Assembly (NCBI GenBank): GCA_024364735.1
Contig: JAGFNQ010001174.1
Span: 62,001 to 126,000, forward strand
Direction: 5' to 3'
Origin: Boesenbergia rotunda
Taxonomy: Eukaryota; Streptophyta; Magnoliopsida; Zingiberales; Zingiberaceae
Length of the DNA stretch: 64,000 nucleotides
Part shown: in pieces, positions 1 to 10,346 of the stretch
Layout of the letters: every line of letters starts with the position of its first letter
Position numbering within the stretch: position 1 is the first letter of the stretch
Translations under genes and position numbers: made by a program
Notes under the pieces: model-generated
Told to the model about the DNA's origin: nothing
What the model saw: only the letters and a program-made list of their open reading frames with translations
The model's database searches: none

Positions 1-167
1 ACCATTTTCAGTTATGACTGCGTTGCTACTTACCTCTACTACCTAGATCCTTCATCTATGGCTAACGGGAAGTCACTGTGGAAATCTCCTGCCCCATCAC
101 CGGGGGATGAGGGATAGGGAGAGAGAAATTAAACGAAGGAAGGCAAAACTAGGGAAAGACAATTGAC

Positions 168-517
168 CTTGGCATAGTAATCCTTCCAGACACGCCGCGC
201 GATCTGATGACCGCCCAAGTCAAATGCCTTGAACTTGATCTTCCCGATGCTCAGCTCCTCCGATGTCGGATACTGAGTTGGCTGGTGCTGAACTAGCCTC
301 TGCATTCAAATAGACACGAATCCAAACGAATCACCTACAGATTAAAGAAAAAAACTCAATTTTTAGATGGAAACCAAAAGGATCCGACCTCATCCTTGAG
401 CATGTGAAGTAGCGTGGTCTTCCCGGCGTTGTCCAACCCCAAGAAGAGGATCTTGGCCTCCTTCTGCCACAGTCCGAGGGAGGCCAGGACGCCGTAGAAC
501 CAATCGACGAGGAACAT
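168..517 (-). CDS. SAR1: SAR1-type small GTPase, first two coding exons (3' part outside window)
   Basis: Sar1 is the GTPase that starts COPII coat assembly at ER exit sites. Exon 1 runs from the ATG at 517 to 389 (43 codons) and opens MFLVDWFYGVLASLGLWQKE, the Sar1 amphipathic N-terminus, followed by the P-loop GLDNAGKT (residues about 27-34). A GT at 388-387 and an AG at 301-300 bound an 89-bp intron. Exon 2 (299-168, 44 codons) carries QPTQYPTSEE (switch I region), then the G3 motif DLGGHQ, and ends ...KDYYAK before a GT at 167-166. The remaining half of the protein (NKID motif and C-terminus) is not found in 1-167, so intron 2 leaves the window. On the minus strand a TATA-like TATTTAT lies near 620-628. 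The match to the family is strong over all 87 visible residues; the exact paralogue is not known. Confidence 0.93.
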
Positions 518-1300
518 CGTCGCCGGGAGGAAGAATTTAGCGACGAGATCTAAGGAAACGAAACCCTAATCAACAAGCAGTAGGAAAGTTTGGCATCGCT
601 GTAAGGACCAAGACGACGGAATAAATACTCAACGAGCCTTCCCGAATAAATAAATAAATAAATAATATTTTCTTTTAATATTTAGTTTTAAATTTATGTT
701 ATTTAGAATAAATAAATAGATACTATTTCTGTATTTAAAAATAAAAATAGCCAACGTTGAAATTTGTTAAGTTCTAACATTTAATATTTTCCAACTCCCA
801 AGCATTCAGTGTTAGTGCTTTTCCAGCATGTTAATTATTTATTCGAATCCAATAATAAAACAAATATTGTGTGGCTAATTTGCTGTTTATATTTAATCAA
901 ATTAATGATCAATTTGGGATTTGAGAAAAAACCTTGCTGGAAATCAACTCCCAAATTGACTCGTGGGCGTTTTTATAATTTGTTTTTAATAAATTTAAAG
1001 GATATACAAGGAAATGACTAAATATTTTTTTTTGGTTTAATGTTTTGTTATTATTGTTCCCATTTGATTCGTATGTGCAAATATATTTTTTTTCATTATT
1101 ATAAAAACGACCGTCGATCTCACCGGCTTTACTTCAATAAAAAATAATAATAATAATACATCAGATAACACCTTATTTGAATTAACCAATAAAAATGATA
1201 AACTGGGTGTTTAATGATTCTATGCGTCACGAATCACCATTTTTTTTACTTTAATGATTTCATAATGGATGTTTCACGAATTGGCACAACTATAACAAAG

Positions 1301-1303
<3 letters not shown>
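518..1303. other. AT-rich intergenic sequence upstream of SAR1
   Basis: It contains the SAR1 5' UTR and promoter (about 518-650), a short AATA repeat near 645-665, and AT-rich sequence with small chance reading frames. I see no gene or recognisable element beyond the promoter. Confidence 0.6.
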
Positions 1304-1347
<44 letters not shown>

Positions 1348-1373
1348 TATATATATATAATATATTACACGAG
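1304..1373. repeat. (AT)n microsatellite
   Basis: About 70 bases are almost pure AT dinucleotide, with a few TATTATAT interruptions in the second half. It directly precedes a GC-rich tandem-repeat block, so base composition changes abruptly here. Confidence 0.95.
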
Positions 1374-1490
1374 TTTGCGTTGCAGATCGGTCGGCCGACA
1401 ATGCCTGATCGGTCACCGTGACCGATCAGGCATTAGGAGGGGCTCGGGAAGACTCGGGAGCGTACCTCGACGAGTTCATCGTACCCCCGA

Positions 1491-1885
1491 CGGGTTCATC
1501 CTACCCCTAGGGTTCATCGCTCACCCTCTGGGTTATAGTTTTGTTCGGGGGCGGCGGCCGAAGGCTGCCGGTACGATCGGAGGACTCGCCGAGCCTCTCC
1601 GTGACCAATCACTATACCCGACGGGTTCATCCTACCCCTTAGGATTCATCGCTCACCCCCTGGATTATAGTTTTGTTCGGGGGCAACGACCGAAGGCCAC
1701 CAGTACGATCAGAGGACTCAGCGAGCCTCTCTGTGATCGATCACCATACTCCACGGGTTCACCCTACCCCCTAGGGTTCATCGCTTACCCGCTGGGTTAT
1801 AGTTTTGTTCGGAGGCGGCGGCCGAAGGCCGCCGGTACGATCGGAAGACTCGCCGAGGCTCTCTGTGACCGATCAAGCCAACCGA
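1491..1885 (+). repeat. Three-copy GC-rich tandem repeat of about 133 bp
   Basis: Three diverged copies begin near 1491, 1620 and 1754. Each runs from a GGTTCATCCTACCCC-like start through GGGTTATAGTTTTGTTCGG and GCGGCCGAAGGC to GACTCGCCGAGCCTCT. All three copies lie in one plus-strand reading frame (1375-1938, 187 codons) that stays open because the indels keep the frame. The translation matches nothing I recognise and the block has no gene-like context. It is most likely a minisatellite from an LTR or UTR of an old Ty3/gypsy-like element. Confidence 0.75.
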
Positions 1886-1938
1886 TCAGGCGTTGTCGCG
1901 TACGCGATCCGCAACAGATCATTTCTCTCTCTCTATAG

Positions 1939-3085
1939 ATATATATATTTATCACAATCCGATTATATGAAGGGAAATAAATGATGCATAGATTACATAA
2001 ATAAAAATAAATTACGGGTCAATTTATAGGCAACTGTGAAATAGGGAGGAATTTTTTTCCCCTCAATGACATATAGTTAGTGAGAATTTATCTCTGTTCT
2101 ATTATAGTGAATCTGTTACTCTCTAACCAACTAGACACTCCGGCAGAGACATGAAGTGACACAATTGATATCTACATGTGTAGTTGCTCCGATAAATATT
2201 AGGATCAATTCCCTAATGGTCAATTCCAGCGGAGCCTTCTCCGACGTTCAAGTTAGAAATTACTAACTGAAATGGGAGGAGCGAGGAGAATAAGTTATCT
2301 AAAGTTTAGAAAATTCGACCCCCTTATTGAGGTGCTTCGACACCTTATATAATCATTGTCTCCTTTATTCGAGCGTTCTCACGTTATTGCAACCGCCTCT
2401 CCTATTTTCACGCCTCATGGATCATAGTCACCTACCAGCTGTCATCCATCGGAGGATGCTGGTAACGGTCGCTGCACATATTAGGTCTATCATTATTATC
2501 ATATGTTACGAGTCATAACTACTTATCAACTTTCTTATTCTGAGAGAAGGTATTTGAAGTTGTCACCGCGTGTATTATCCTCGCTAATGGTGAGATTCTA
2601 ACTTCTCTTTTCCGAGTTAACTTCGGAACTCCGCTTTTCCGAATTGATCTCAGGGACATTTCGCTCTAGCTAACATCGGGTACTTCTCTTCCGATCACGC
2701 TATGTGACCTTTTTGAATCACACGTTCATCTCTAACTAATCATTCCGTTCAAGGACAATTATTTTATCTCCTATATATAACTAAGGATTCACGGCATTGA
2801 AACGTCTACAAGCAGTATCATCATCTTTTTATTATTAAATAATTGATACAATATAATACGCATTACTATTAATAGAAATAAATAAATAATCTATATTACA
2901 TAAGCCTGATTTTGATATGGATAGATAAATTATAATTTTTTTGTTTATTAAAATAAAAATATTACTATAATATAATATTGATCGTTATTATTTAGTGATG
3001 AAATATTTATATTATAACATAAATAAATTATCAAATTGAATCGTATATATTATAATAAATATACATAAATTCATTGATTATGTCG
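1939..3085. other. Intergenic sequence with possible old LTR remnants
   Basis: No gene is seen. Part of it (about 2150-2760) has mixed base composition and a TATATAA-containing stretch at about 2343-2350, resembling a decayed retroelement LTR. No boundary or TSD could be set. About 2800-3085 is plain AT-rich sequence. Confidence 0.4.
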
Positions 3086-3843
3086 TTAAGCAAAGGAGGC
3101 TACCTTTATGGTGACGCTCTGGAGTGTTGATCGAAAGTTGACTGTTGAGTCGTCGACCGAATGATCAGGAGGCTCGACCGGATGGAAGGGATGCTCGGTT
3201 GGATGCTCGGGAATTAAGGACAATGTGTCAGTATCCCCGCGAAGGAAAAGGATTGTTAGAAACCAACTGGGAGGATATCCGACGAAGACACTCCGACGAC
3301 TCTTTTTAGACTTTGGCGAGTACAAAATGAGAGGAGAACGGTAAAAGAATTCTTGAGCATACCCCCTGAAAGGGGGGTCTTTGTATAAGCGGGACGACGG
3401 ACACAAACCTGCCAAAATATCTTGAGAAATTTAATGTGGATCCGGCAACAGGCCTTCTGGTTGACAAAGGGACTGAATCTGACACCCTACTACCTAACAA
3501 CTCGACCTAGTGGTACAGTCGCTCGCCTTTCTTAACTGCCTGACACGTCGGTGGGCCTGTGCCGCCTCACTGTTCCCTAGCAAGATTCCCTCAATATCCT
3601 CCGTACTCCCTTGATGCGTAAATGATATCCTCCGTATGACATACGGGCTTCTTCATGGTCGGCCGACTGCTCGTACCTGCTGATCAGCGAGTCGCAACAC
3701 CACTTCCCCCGAAGTCTCACTGAAGTGGGTCGGCCTCCACGTAGCCATGACAACATTTACTCGAGCGAACCCGGGCGTGACCAAGTGGTCGGGCGCCCCG
3801 CCTCTGTGCGAGCTTTCGGCTGGGCACCGCCGAGCCCCCGGGC
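3086..3843. mobile_element. Decayed GC-rich retroelement segment, continued at 17292-17453
   Basis: This GC-rich stretch has no credible reading frame and looks like an old LTR, probably Ty3/gypsy, by composition only. It is interrupted at 3843 by element E1 and resumes at 17292 (TACCCCCTGCCCGAATG...), running to the Harbinger insertion at 17454. It is therefore the oldest layer of the stack. Confidence 0.4.
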
Positions 3844-4718
3844 TGTTGGGACTTGATCGTACGACTAGAGGGGTATGAATAGCCGATTACGTACTTGTTT
3901 CGCAGTTCTTCCTACAATTGTTAGTACGCAAGCGGAATAACAATAATTAAACTAACAAAGAAGAACACAAACCAATTTAACGTGGTTCGGAAATAAAGCT
4001 TCTATTTCACGACAGTCCGTAAGGTGGACGATCCTGATTTATCGATGGATGACTCCTCGGAAAGCCTTCGGCTAGCCCGTGTCGCTCCTTGTGGGTGGAG
4101 AAACCTTGCCACAACCTTGCAACCGCACTTGAGCACTTATAGACTATTAATAGGCTTTAACCAGCTTATTTCATCAATCTTTACCCAACCAAACTGAGCT
4201 CTCTTAAATAGAGCTTGTTGCTGATCCAACCATTACCAGTTAGCTGCCAATACTATTCGACTGGTCCACCTGAATTCGAACGTTACAACCTAACGTTCGG
4301 ATTCCAGTTGACACCAGTCAACTGCACAGGAGATCAGTCGACTGATCTCTTGTGTCCAATACAGTCGACTACTCCCAACAACAGTCGACTGCCCAAACCC
4401 TAAACCTAGGGTTTCCCTTCCCGAGTACAATCTCTAAGCACTCATCCTCGCCCGACCAACCTAGACTTAGTCTTCTAGCTCCTCCACCAGCTTTGCATCC
4501 CTCGGATGCCTCTCCATCCTTCACGTCTTGTCTTCTAGAGCTTCTTTCATCCTTGGTCATTGTTGTTGGGTCTTCTACATTTGCCAAGATCCCACTTGGT
4601 CTTTTCTCCTATTATACTTATATCCTGCATACTCACAATACATATCAAATACAACAATAAACCTAACTTAAACCTTTGCCCAAACATCAAAACCCAAGGT
4701 ACCTAGATTGTTCCAACA
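3844..4718 (-). repeat. E1 3' LTR
   Basis: It begins TGTTGGGACTTGATCGTACG and ends ...ATTGTTCCAACA as written on the plus strand, and it aligns along its length with 8723-9341 plus 17030-17291. It carries degraded copies of the CAGTCGACTG palindrome (for example near 4335 and 4361). The adjacent minus-strand purine tract at about 4718-4732 identifies this as the 3' LTR. Confidence 0.88.
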
Positions 4719-7700
4719 ATCTCCCCATTTTTGATGTTTGACAACCCGTTTAAGTTAGGAAAACAACAATAAAGTAAATGATCATGCATAAATCATAGAA
4801 CCTAACCTTAGGTTCCCCATTTAACTAAACTCCCCATTGAGTAGGTTTTCCTTACAAAGATACTTCTCCTCCTTTGCCAACAAATGCTCTCCCTTCACCT
4901 AAACTCCCCCTTGAGCTTGTATTTCTTGCAAAGGTGTGTTGGTTTCCCACTTAAATCCAACACTTCTCCCCCTTTGTCACACAATAAAAAGAGCTTCAAC
5001 AATATCCCAATTATTGGATTTTTTAACCTCTAATGATCATAAATATTGTGTATTAACCCCCCATAAGATTATACACAAGTTTAACCTCATTAAGACATAT
5101 TTCGACTTTGCTGAAAATAATTTCAGCACATATCAGTCGACTGAGACAGTTACCAATTGACTAACCCCATCGAAATTCAATCTTACAAAATTATCAGTTG
5201 ACTGGTCCTTGCATTAATTGACTGTTACCCTGATATTAGCTTGTTTCTCCATTTATAACCCAATTTCAGAAATGCACCAGAAATTTCACAAATCTTCAAA
5301 AATTCTCAAATTTTGTGGAGTAATTTGTGGTACCCATGTCTACTTGGAAAAAATACATTTAAAAAAAATATCTCGGATTCTAAGATTGACATAAAATCCA
5401 AAACTAGCTAAATGGTTCAATTGAACCTTGACCTAAAGTCCTAGTTTTGGCTTCCTCTTAATGTATCTGGCCATACCGACCCACAATGCATCCCTAGCAT
5501 TGGTTTATATGAAATCTATACATCAAAATCAAATTTTCACACAATATGACCCCAATGTCATATTTTATACATGAAACTCATCCCAAATGTGTCAAACTCA
5601 TCCAAGGATTGAGACTCAATTCCATCTCCAAATCCTTTGGCACACTTCATGGTCAATCTAGACTTTCGAAAGAAATCCTCACGAGATCCATTTACCATGG
5701 ATCCTAATTTAACTCTTAAAGCTCCCCCTTAAGTTCTTAGCCTTAGCCACCTCCCTAGGTGACTCATCCAAGGTTACTAAGTCACATCGGTGTACCTCCG
5801 ATGACCCTTGGCTCACAATTTTTACCTTCTTAATATTGGACGTCTTGTCCTTGATTACTCCTCCCTTACCAATGTCTTATGCCCTCCTAGCATTTGACAT
5901 TCTTTGGGTCTTGGAGGTACTCAATTTGACATTTTTGAGTTTTTAACCACTCAAACATATGTCAAGTCCCCTAGGTCTAATAATGAACCTATCTAGGATT
6001 CTCTCCATTTCCTCAAGTCTTGTCTTCAAGACTTGATTTTCTAATTCTAGCGCTCCAACCCTAGAGTCGACATATCCACCTTAGACATTCCTAGACATAC
6101 CCATCTTTCTAGGCATATGTCTCCCTTTCTTAGGATTAATGCATTGATTATTTACTACCTTCCTTTTCTTAGGCATGATAGTTTTGGTCTTATTGGGTCT
6201 AGCCTTGGGTAATGATTTTCTAGGGTTATTTACTTTGTTAACCCTATTCCTATCATTATACCTAAATCCATGATTATGCTTGGGTAAATAATCTATATTA
6301 TTTCTGACAAGCATATATGAATTAAAAATAGATCAAACTTTAAATTAGGGATTACATTCCCTTTTACCTTTAAATCTCCCCATTGACTTGAGCTCCTCTT
6401 TTTCTCCAATTTCTTCAATGCCCTAGCTTCTTAAGCTCTCCTTTCCTTGGGTATTTTGTGTGGTAATGTCATGCTCACCACACGTGAAACAAATTATATG
6501 TTTCTTATCCTTGGCTCTATCCTTACAACCATATTAATTTTTAAATAAACTTTATCGGGTTTAGAGTTTACCTCTTTTACCTTCTTGAGTGAAGGACACC
6601 CACTTTTGTAGTATCTGTTGGTGCAATTTGCACTAATAGTTAAACCTGAGTTTTGATGAATGACAAATAGGTTAAAGTTAGACTTGCTTTTGGTTTTGAC
6701 CTCTTTACTAAGTGTGCAGGGTTGAAAGACTTAGGACCTGACACCAGGCTGAAGTCCAGGGTGGTTGAGTCCTGGCGGGAAGTCCAGGGTGGTTGAGTCC
6801 TGGCGAGAAGTCCAGTTGGGTTCACGGGGCTTGACAACTGGCTGAAACCCGAGTTGGTTGAAACTTGGCAAAAAGACCAGGGTGGTTGAGCCCTGGCAGG
6901 AAGACCTGGTGGGTTAAGAAGTTGAGTAGAGCTGCACGAGGTAAGTGAGGTAAGTCACTGGAGGAGCGAACCAGTGAGGACGAGTCCTATTTTAGGACTG
7001 TAGGCGCAGTCCAACTTAGGCCCATTTTGGTGACCTCGGTTGAGTCCTGGTTAGATCCTTATCCAGGTTTGGACAGGGTCTAATTAACTCTAAATGCATT
7101 AACTCTATTTTACAGAATTTATTTAATTAGATTCTAAATGCATTAACTCTATTTTTACAGAATTTATTTAATTAGATTTTGTAGTTGAATTTTATAAAAT
7201 TATTCCTTATCTAAAGCCTTGGTGGAGGATAAATTATCATTTAAATTATTCGTATTTCCTTCTTTTTAGAGAATAAAATTATTCCTACTAATGCTTAAAA
7301 TTCTCACGTAAAGCTTAGCTGGAAGGATAAAATCTCCTTTTAAATTATTAATAAAATTGTAAGAGGATAAAACCTCTCGGTTAACTTTTCAATATTCTGT
7401 ATTTATATTTTATTTAAATTATTTTCTTAATTGAAGCAAAGGATAGAAACATTATCTTTTTTTAATTATTTTATCTTGTTGATGGATAAAATTTGAGCTG
7501 AGAAGATCATGCATCGAGGCACTATAAATAGAAGCAAGCAAGCCCTCTAACAGATAAGAAAATTTGATTCTGGTTCAAGCTTTGGTGCTCTCTTGCTTCC
7601 ACGCTCCTCTGCTGCGGTTTGTGCTTTGACTCGACGTTGTCCAACCGCTGCTGGAAGATCGCTCCCAACACCCAAGCTGCTTCAGATAAATCTAAGTGTT

Positions 7701-8655
7701 GGGTAACGAATTTTTTTTGTCTGCACTTAAATTATTTAAGGGGGAAGTGTAGGGCTATTACACTTCCGCCCAATCTTGTATTCGAATCACTCTATCGGTA
7801 GTTTGTCGATAGAGGTTTTTAGTGGATTGCCCACAGGAAAGGTTCAAGGAACCTGGGCCTTCGAGTAGGAGTCGGCGAAGGCTCCGAACGAAGTAAAACT
7901 CCTCGTGTAATTTTTTTTATTTTTCGCTTTCGCATTTCGTTTTAATTTTTCCGCTGCGCACGTTATAAAAAGCATCGTACAATTTTCTATCGACTCTGAT
8001 TTTATAACGAAGATTTTAAAAGTCACGTGATTCACCCCCCCTCTCACGTGCATCGGTCCTACAGTATCCCATTTTCCCATACTCAAAGTATTAGATGTGG
8101 GATTTTCCACTCTTTTCGGTAGTTGATGTTGAGGGTTGAGCTTCCAAGATCTTCTCCACATTGAATTGGTCTTCTTCTTCCTCACTCGAGGATGTGGACG
8201 ATTCCACTTTCTCCTCCTCTTCGGATGTTGAACTCGATTCAACTTCCGATTGGTCATTCTCCTTCTTTTGGACTAATGAGCCCTTGTCCTTTGGCTCCTC
8301 CACTTCTTGTCTTCATGTAGAATTCTCATGAAGAGCTATTATCTTTCTCCATACTCATAAGCATTCTTGTTTTCACCTACACGTGACACAATATAAGAAC
8401 GTAATAAATTTAAAACAATTCTCGTTACCTCCTTATCTAACTTCACTTCCTCCTTTTGATCCTTGGTCCAATATCGAGGTTGGAGGCGTTTCCCTTTTTG
8501 TCCATTGGAGCTTCGAATGGAACCTCCAATGCGTTCCAATGGTCCCAATCCATTTCAAACCAAGTCTCCAACCGCTTCCTCCAATAATCGAAATCGTTTC
8601 GATCGTATGAAGGTAGAATCTGAGTATCCCATCCTAGCAGACCTTCCGAATCCAT
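4719..8655 (-). pseudogene. E1 gag remnant and 3' non-coding region
   Basis: On the minus strand gag starts at the ATG at 8655 with a copia-Gag opening (LPSYDRNDFDYWRKRLETWF, a motif shared in style with E2 Gag). It shifts frame near 8500-8450, then shows an acidic serine stretch (8303-8091). The solo LTR interrupts it at 8068. Further gag-like basic sequence follows below 6610 (for example 6314-6081). From about 6080 to 4719 there is no coding signal; paired CAGTCGACTG-type sites occur near 5130-5220, as in the 3' regions of E2 and E3. No pol was found. Confidence 0.7.
6616..8063 (+). mobile_element. Solo LTR inserted in E1
   Basis: It starts TGTTGGTGCAATTTGCAC and ends ...CATCGGTCCTACA. 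It is flanked by perfect 5-bp duplications GTATC at 6611-6615 and 8064-8068, with no internal region. It holds tandem units built on CAGGGTGGTTGAGTCCTGG (about 6745-6900), a direct duplication of about 50 bp near 7090-7190, and a TATAAATAG promoter element near 7524. It is 1448 bp, of Sirevirus type by its ends. It most likely formed by LTR-LTR recombination. Confidence 0.88.
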
Positions 8656-8722
8656 CTTCCCCTAGCGCCTTTGCTCCTTTGGCGGTTAGTCTAACAAGAG
8701 TGAACATCACCCTGATACCACT

Positions 8723-9341
8723 TGTTAGGACTTGATCGTACGACTAGAGGGGGTGAATAGCCGATCACCCACTTGTTTCACGGGTTTTCCTATAATTATT
8801 AGTGCGCAAGCGGAATAACAATAAACTAAACTAACAAAGAAGAACACAACCCAATTTAACTTGGTTCGAAGATAAAGCTCCTACTCCACGACAGTCCGTT
8901 AGGTGGATGATCCCGATCCGTCAGTGGATGACTCCTCAGAAAGCCTATGGCTAGCTCGTGTCACTTCTTGTGGGTGGAGAAACTTCGTCATAACCTTGCA
9001 ACCACACCTAGCACTTGTAGACTACTAATAAGCTTTAACCAAACTTATTTCGTTAGCCTTTGCCCAGCTAAACCGAGCTCTCTTAAATAGAGCTCGTTGC
9101 TGATACAACCGTTACTAGTCGACTGGTGCCAATACCAGTCGACTGGTCTATCCGGATTCGAATGTTACTGCCCAACGTTCGAATTCCAACTGACACCAGT
9201 CGACTGCACAAGAGATCAATCGACTGATCTCTATGTGCCCAACACCAGTCGACTACTCTCATTAGCAGTCAACTGCCCAAATCCTAAACCTAGGGTTTCT
9301 CTTCCCGAGTACAATCTTTCAGCACTCGTCCTCGCCCGACC
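8723..9341 (-). repeat. E1 5' LTR, proximal part (the rest is at 17030-17291)
   Basis: On the plus strand it begins TGTTAGGACTTGATCG at 8723 and is cut at 9341 by E2; it resumes after E2's second TSD and ends ...TTGTTCCAACA at 17291. It holds three pairs of CAGTCGACTG-type palindromes with first bases at 9116/9136, 9197/9217 and 9246/9266, each pair 20 bp apart. Minus-strand TATTTAAG, the likely TATA element, lies near 9084-9092, just downstream in the sense of transcription. Confidence 0.88.
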
Positions 9342-10289
9342 TGTTGAGGCAATCGACCCTTTGAATGATTGGAAGATCATGGTTTTGATGTGTGGGCAAA
9401 TAAGTTTAAAGTTAGAGTGTCATGTTGTATTTGATTTGTGTGATTGAGTTTGCAGGACTTGGAGAATCACACTTGGTGGACCTATCCGAGGGACGAGAGC
9501 CGAGAGAGGAGAGCTTCAAGGGCAAGCCGGGAAGTGGACTTCAAAGGGCACACGTGAAGGGTGGCATGAAGGCAAGCCGAGGGAAGGCTTGTGTGCGCAT
9601 CCGAGGGACGATAGCCAGAGGAAGAGGACTTCAAGGGGCGAGCCAAAGGAGCAGACCTGAAGGCATACGCGAAGGAGAAAGTTCGGAGCGGCTGGAGCTA
9701 AGCTGGGAGGCAGGGCAGTCGACTGGCCCGTGGTAGTCGACTGCCAAAACCCACAGAGAGTTCGCAGCCTCGGACCAGTCGACTGGCCAAGGGCAGTCGA
9801 CTGGTAAACCCCAAAACTAGCCGTTGGCTAGCTGTTTGCTAGCCGTTGGCCGGCATTTAATGCCGGGCCAGTCGACTGCCCTGGGGCAGTCGACTGGTGG
9901 GCGCCTGGACAGGTTGCGAATCTGTCCTGTTCACCTATAAAAGGAGGCCTCGTTACACGTGTCTGTACCGTTCCGTACAGTAACGAAGTGCTGCCAAATT
10001 GTTGAGTGAATTCTAGCTTTCTCTATCTCAATTCTTCATCTGTAAAGAGGAAGCTCTTGCTGTAAAGGTTTCTCCACCTGAAGGAGACTTTTCGATAGTG
10101 AAAAGTGGGCTCGCGGTGTGGATCCTTGGACTAGTCACCCATCTGGGTGGATACCAAGTAACTGAACGTGTTAGCATTGTTTGTATATTTCTTTTACATA
10201 TTATTTCCGCTGCGCTAACAAGACTGCAGAGTTCAAAGATCCGAAAAAGTGCATTCACCCCCCCTCTGCACGCCTACATCGATCCTACA
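9342..10289 (+). repeat. E2 5' LTR
   Basis: It runs from TGTTGAGGCAATCG to ...CATCGATCCTACA. It holds six CAGTCGACTG-type palindromes (starts 9716, 9734, 9776, 9794, 9869, 9887), a TATA box at 9936, and a U5-like region ending in CACCCCCCCTCTGCACG. The 3' copy has an extra TAGCCGTTGGC unit, an 11-bp tandem duplication absent here. Confidence 0.95.
9936..9943 (+). promoter_or_regulatory. TATA box of the E2 LTR promoter
   Basis: TATAAAAG within CACCTATAAAAGGAGGCC lies 40 bp after the last palindrome. The following GTTACACGTGTCTG is a plausible transcription-start region. The same arrangement, palindrome pairs then TATA within about 25-40 bp, recurs in the other Sirevirus-like LTRs here. Confidence 0.75.
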
Positions 10290-10291
10290 GT

Positions 10292-10303
10292 TGGTATCAG
10301 AGC
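10292..10303 (+). other. E2 primer-binding site
   Basis: TGGTATCAGAGC follows the 5' LTR after two bases. It matches the usual copia site complementary to the 3' end of initiator tRNA-Met, and primes minus-strand DNA synthesis. Confidence 0.93.
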
Positions 10304-10346
10304 CGGTGCGTTTTGGAAGATCTAACAATCAACCAGAACATCTGAA

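Noticed and set aside
809..1021. 70-codon plus-strand frame upstream of SAR1
   Set aside because: AT-rich, no recognisable protein, and within the length expected by chance.
1306..1890. CRISPR-like repeats
   Set aside because: This is a plant nuclear sequence; the units are long adjacent tandem repeats without spacers.
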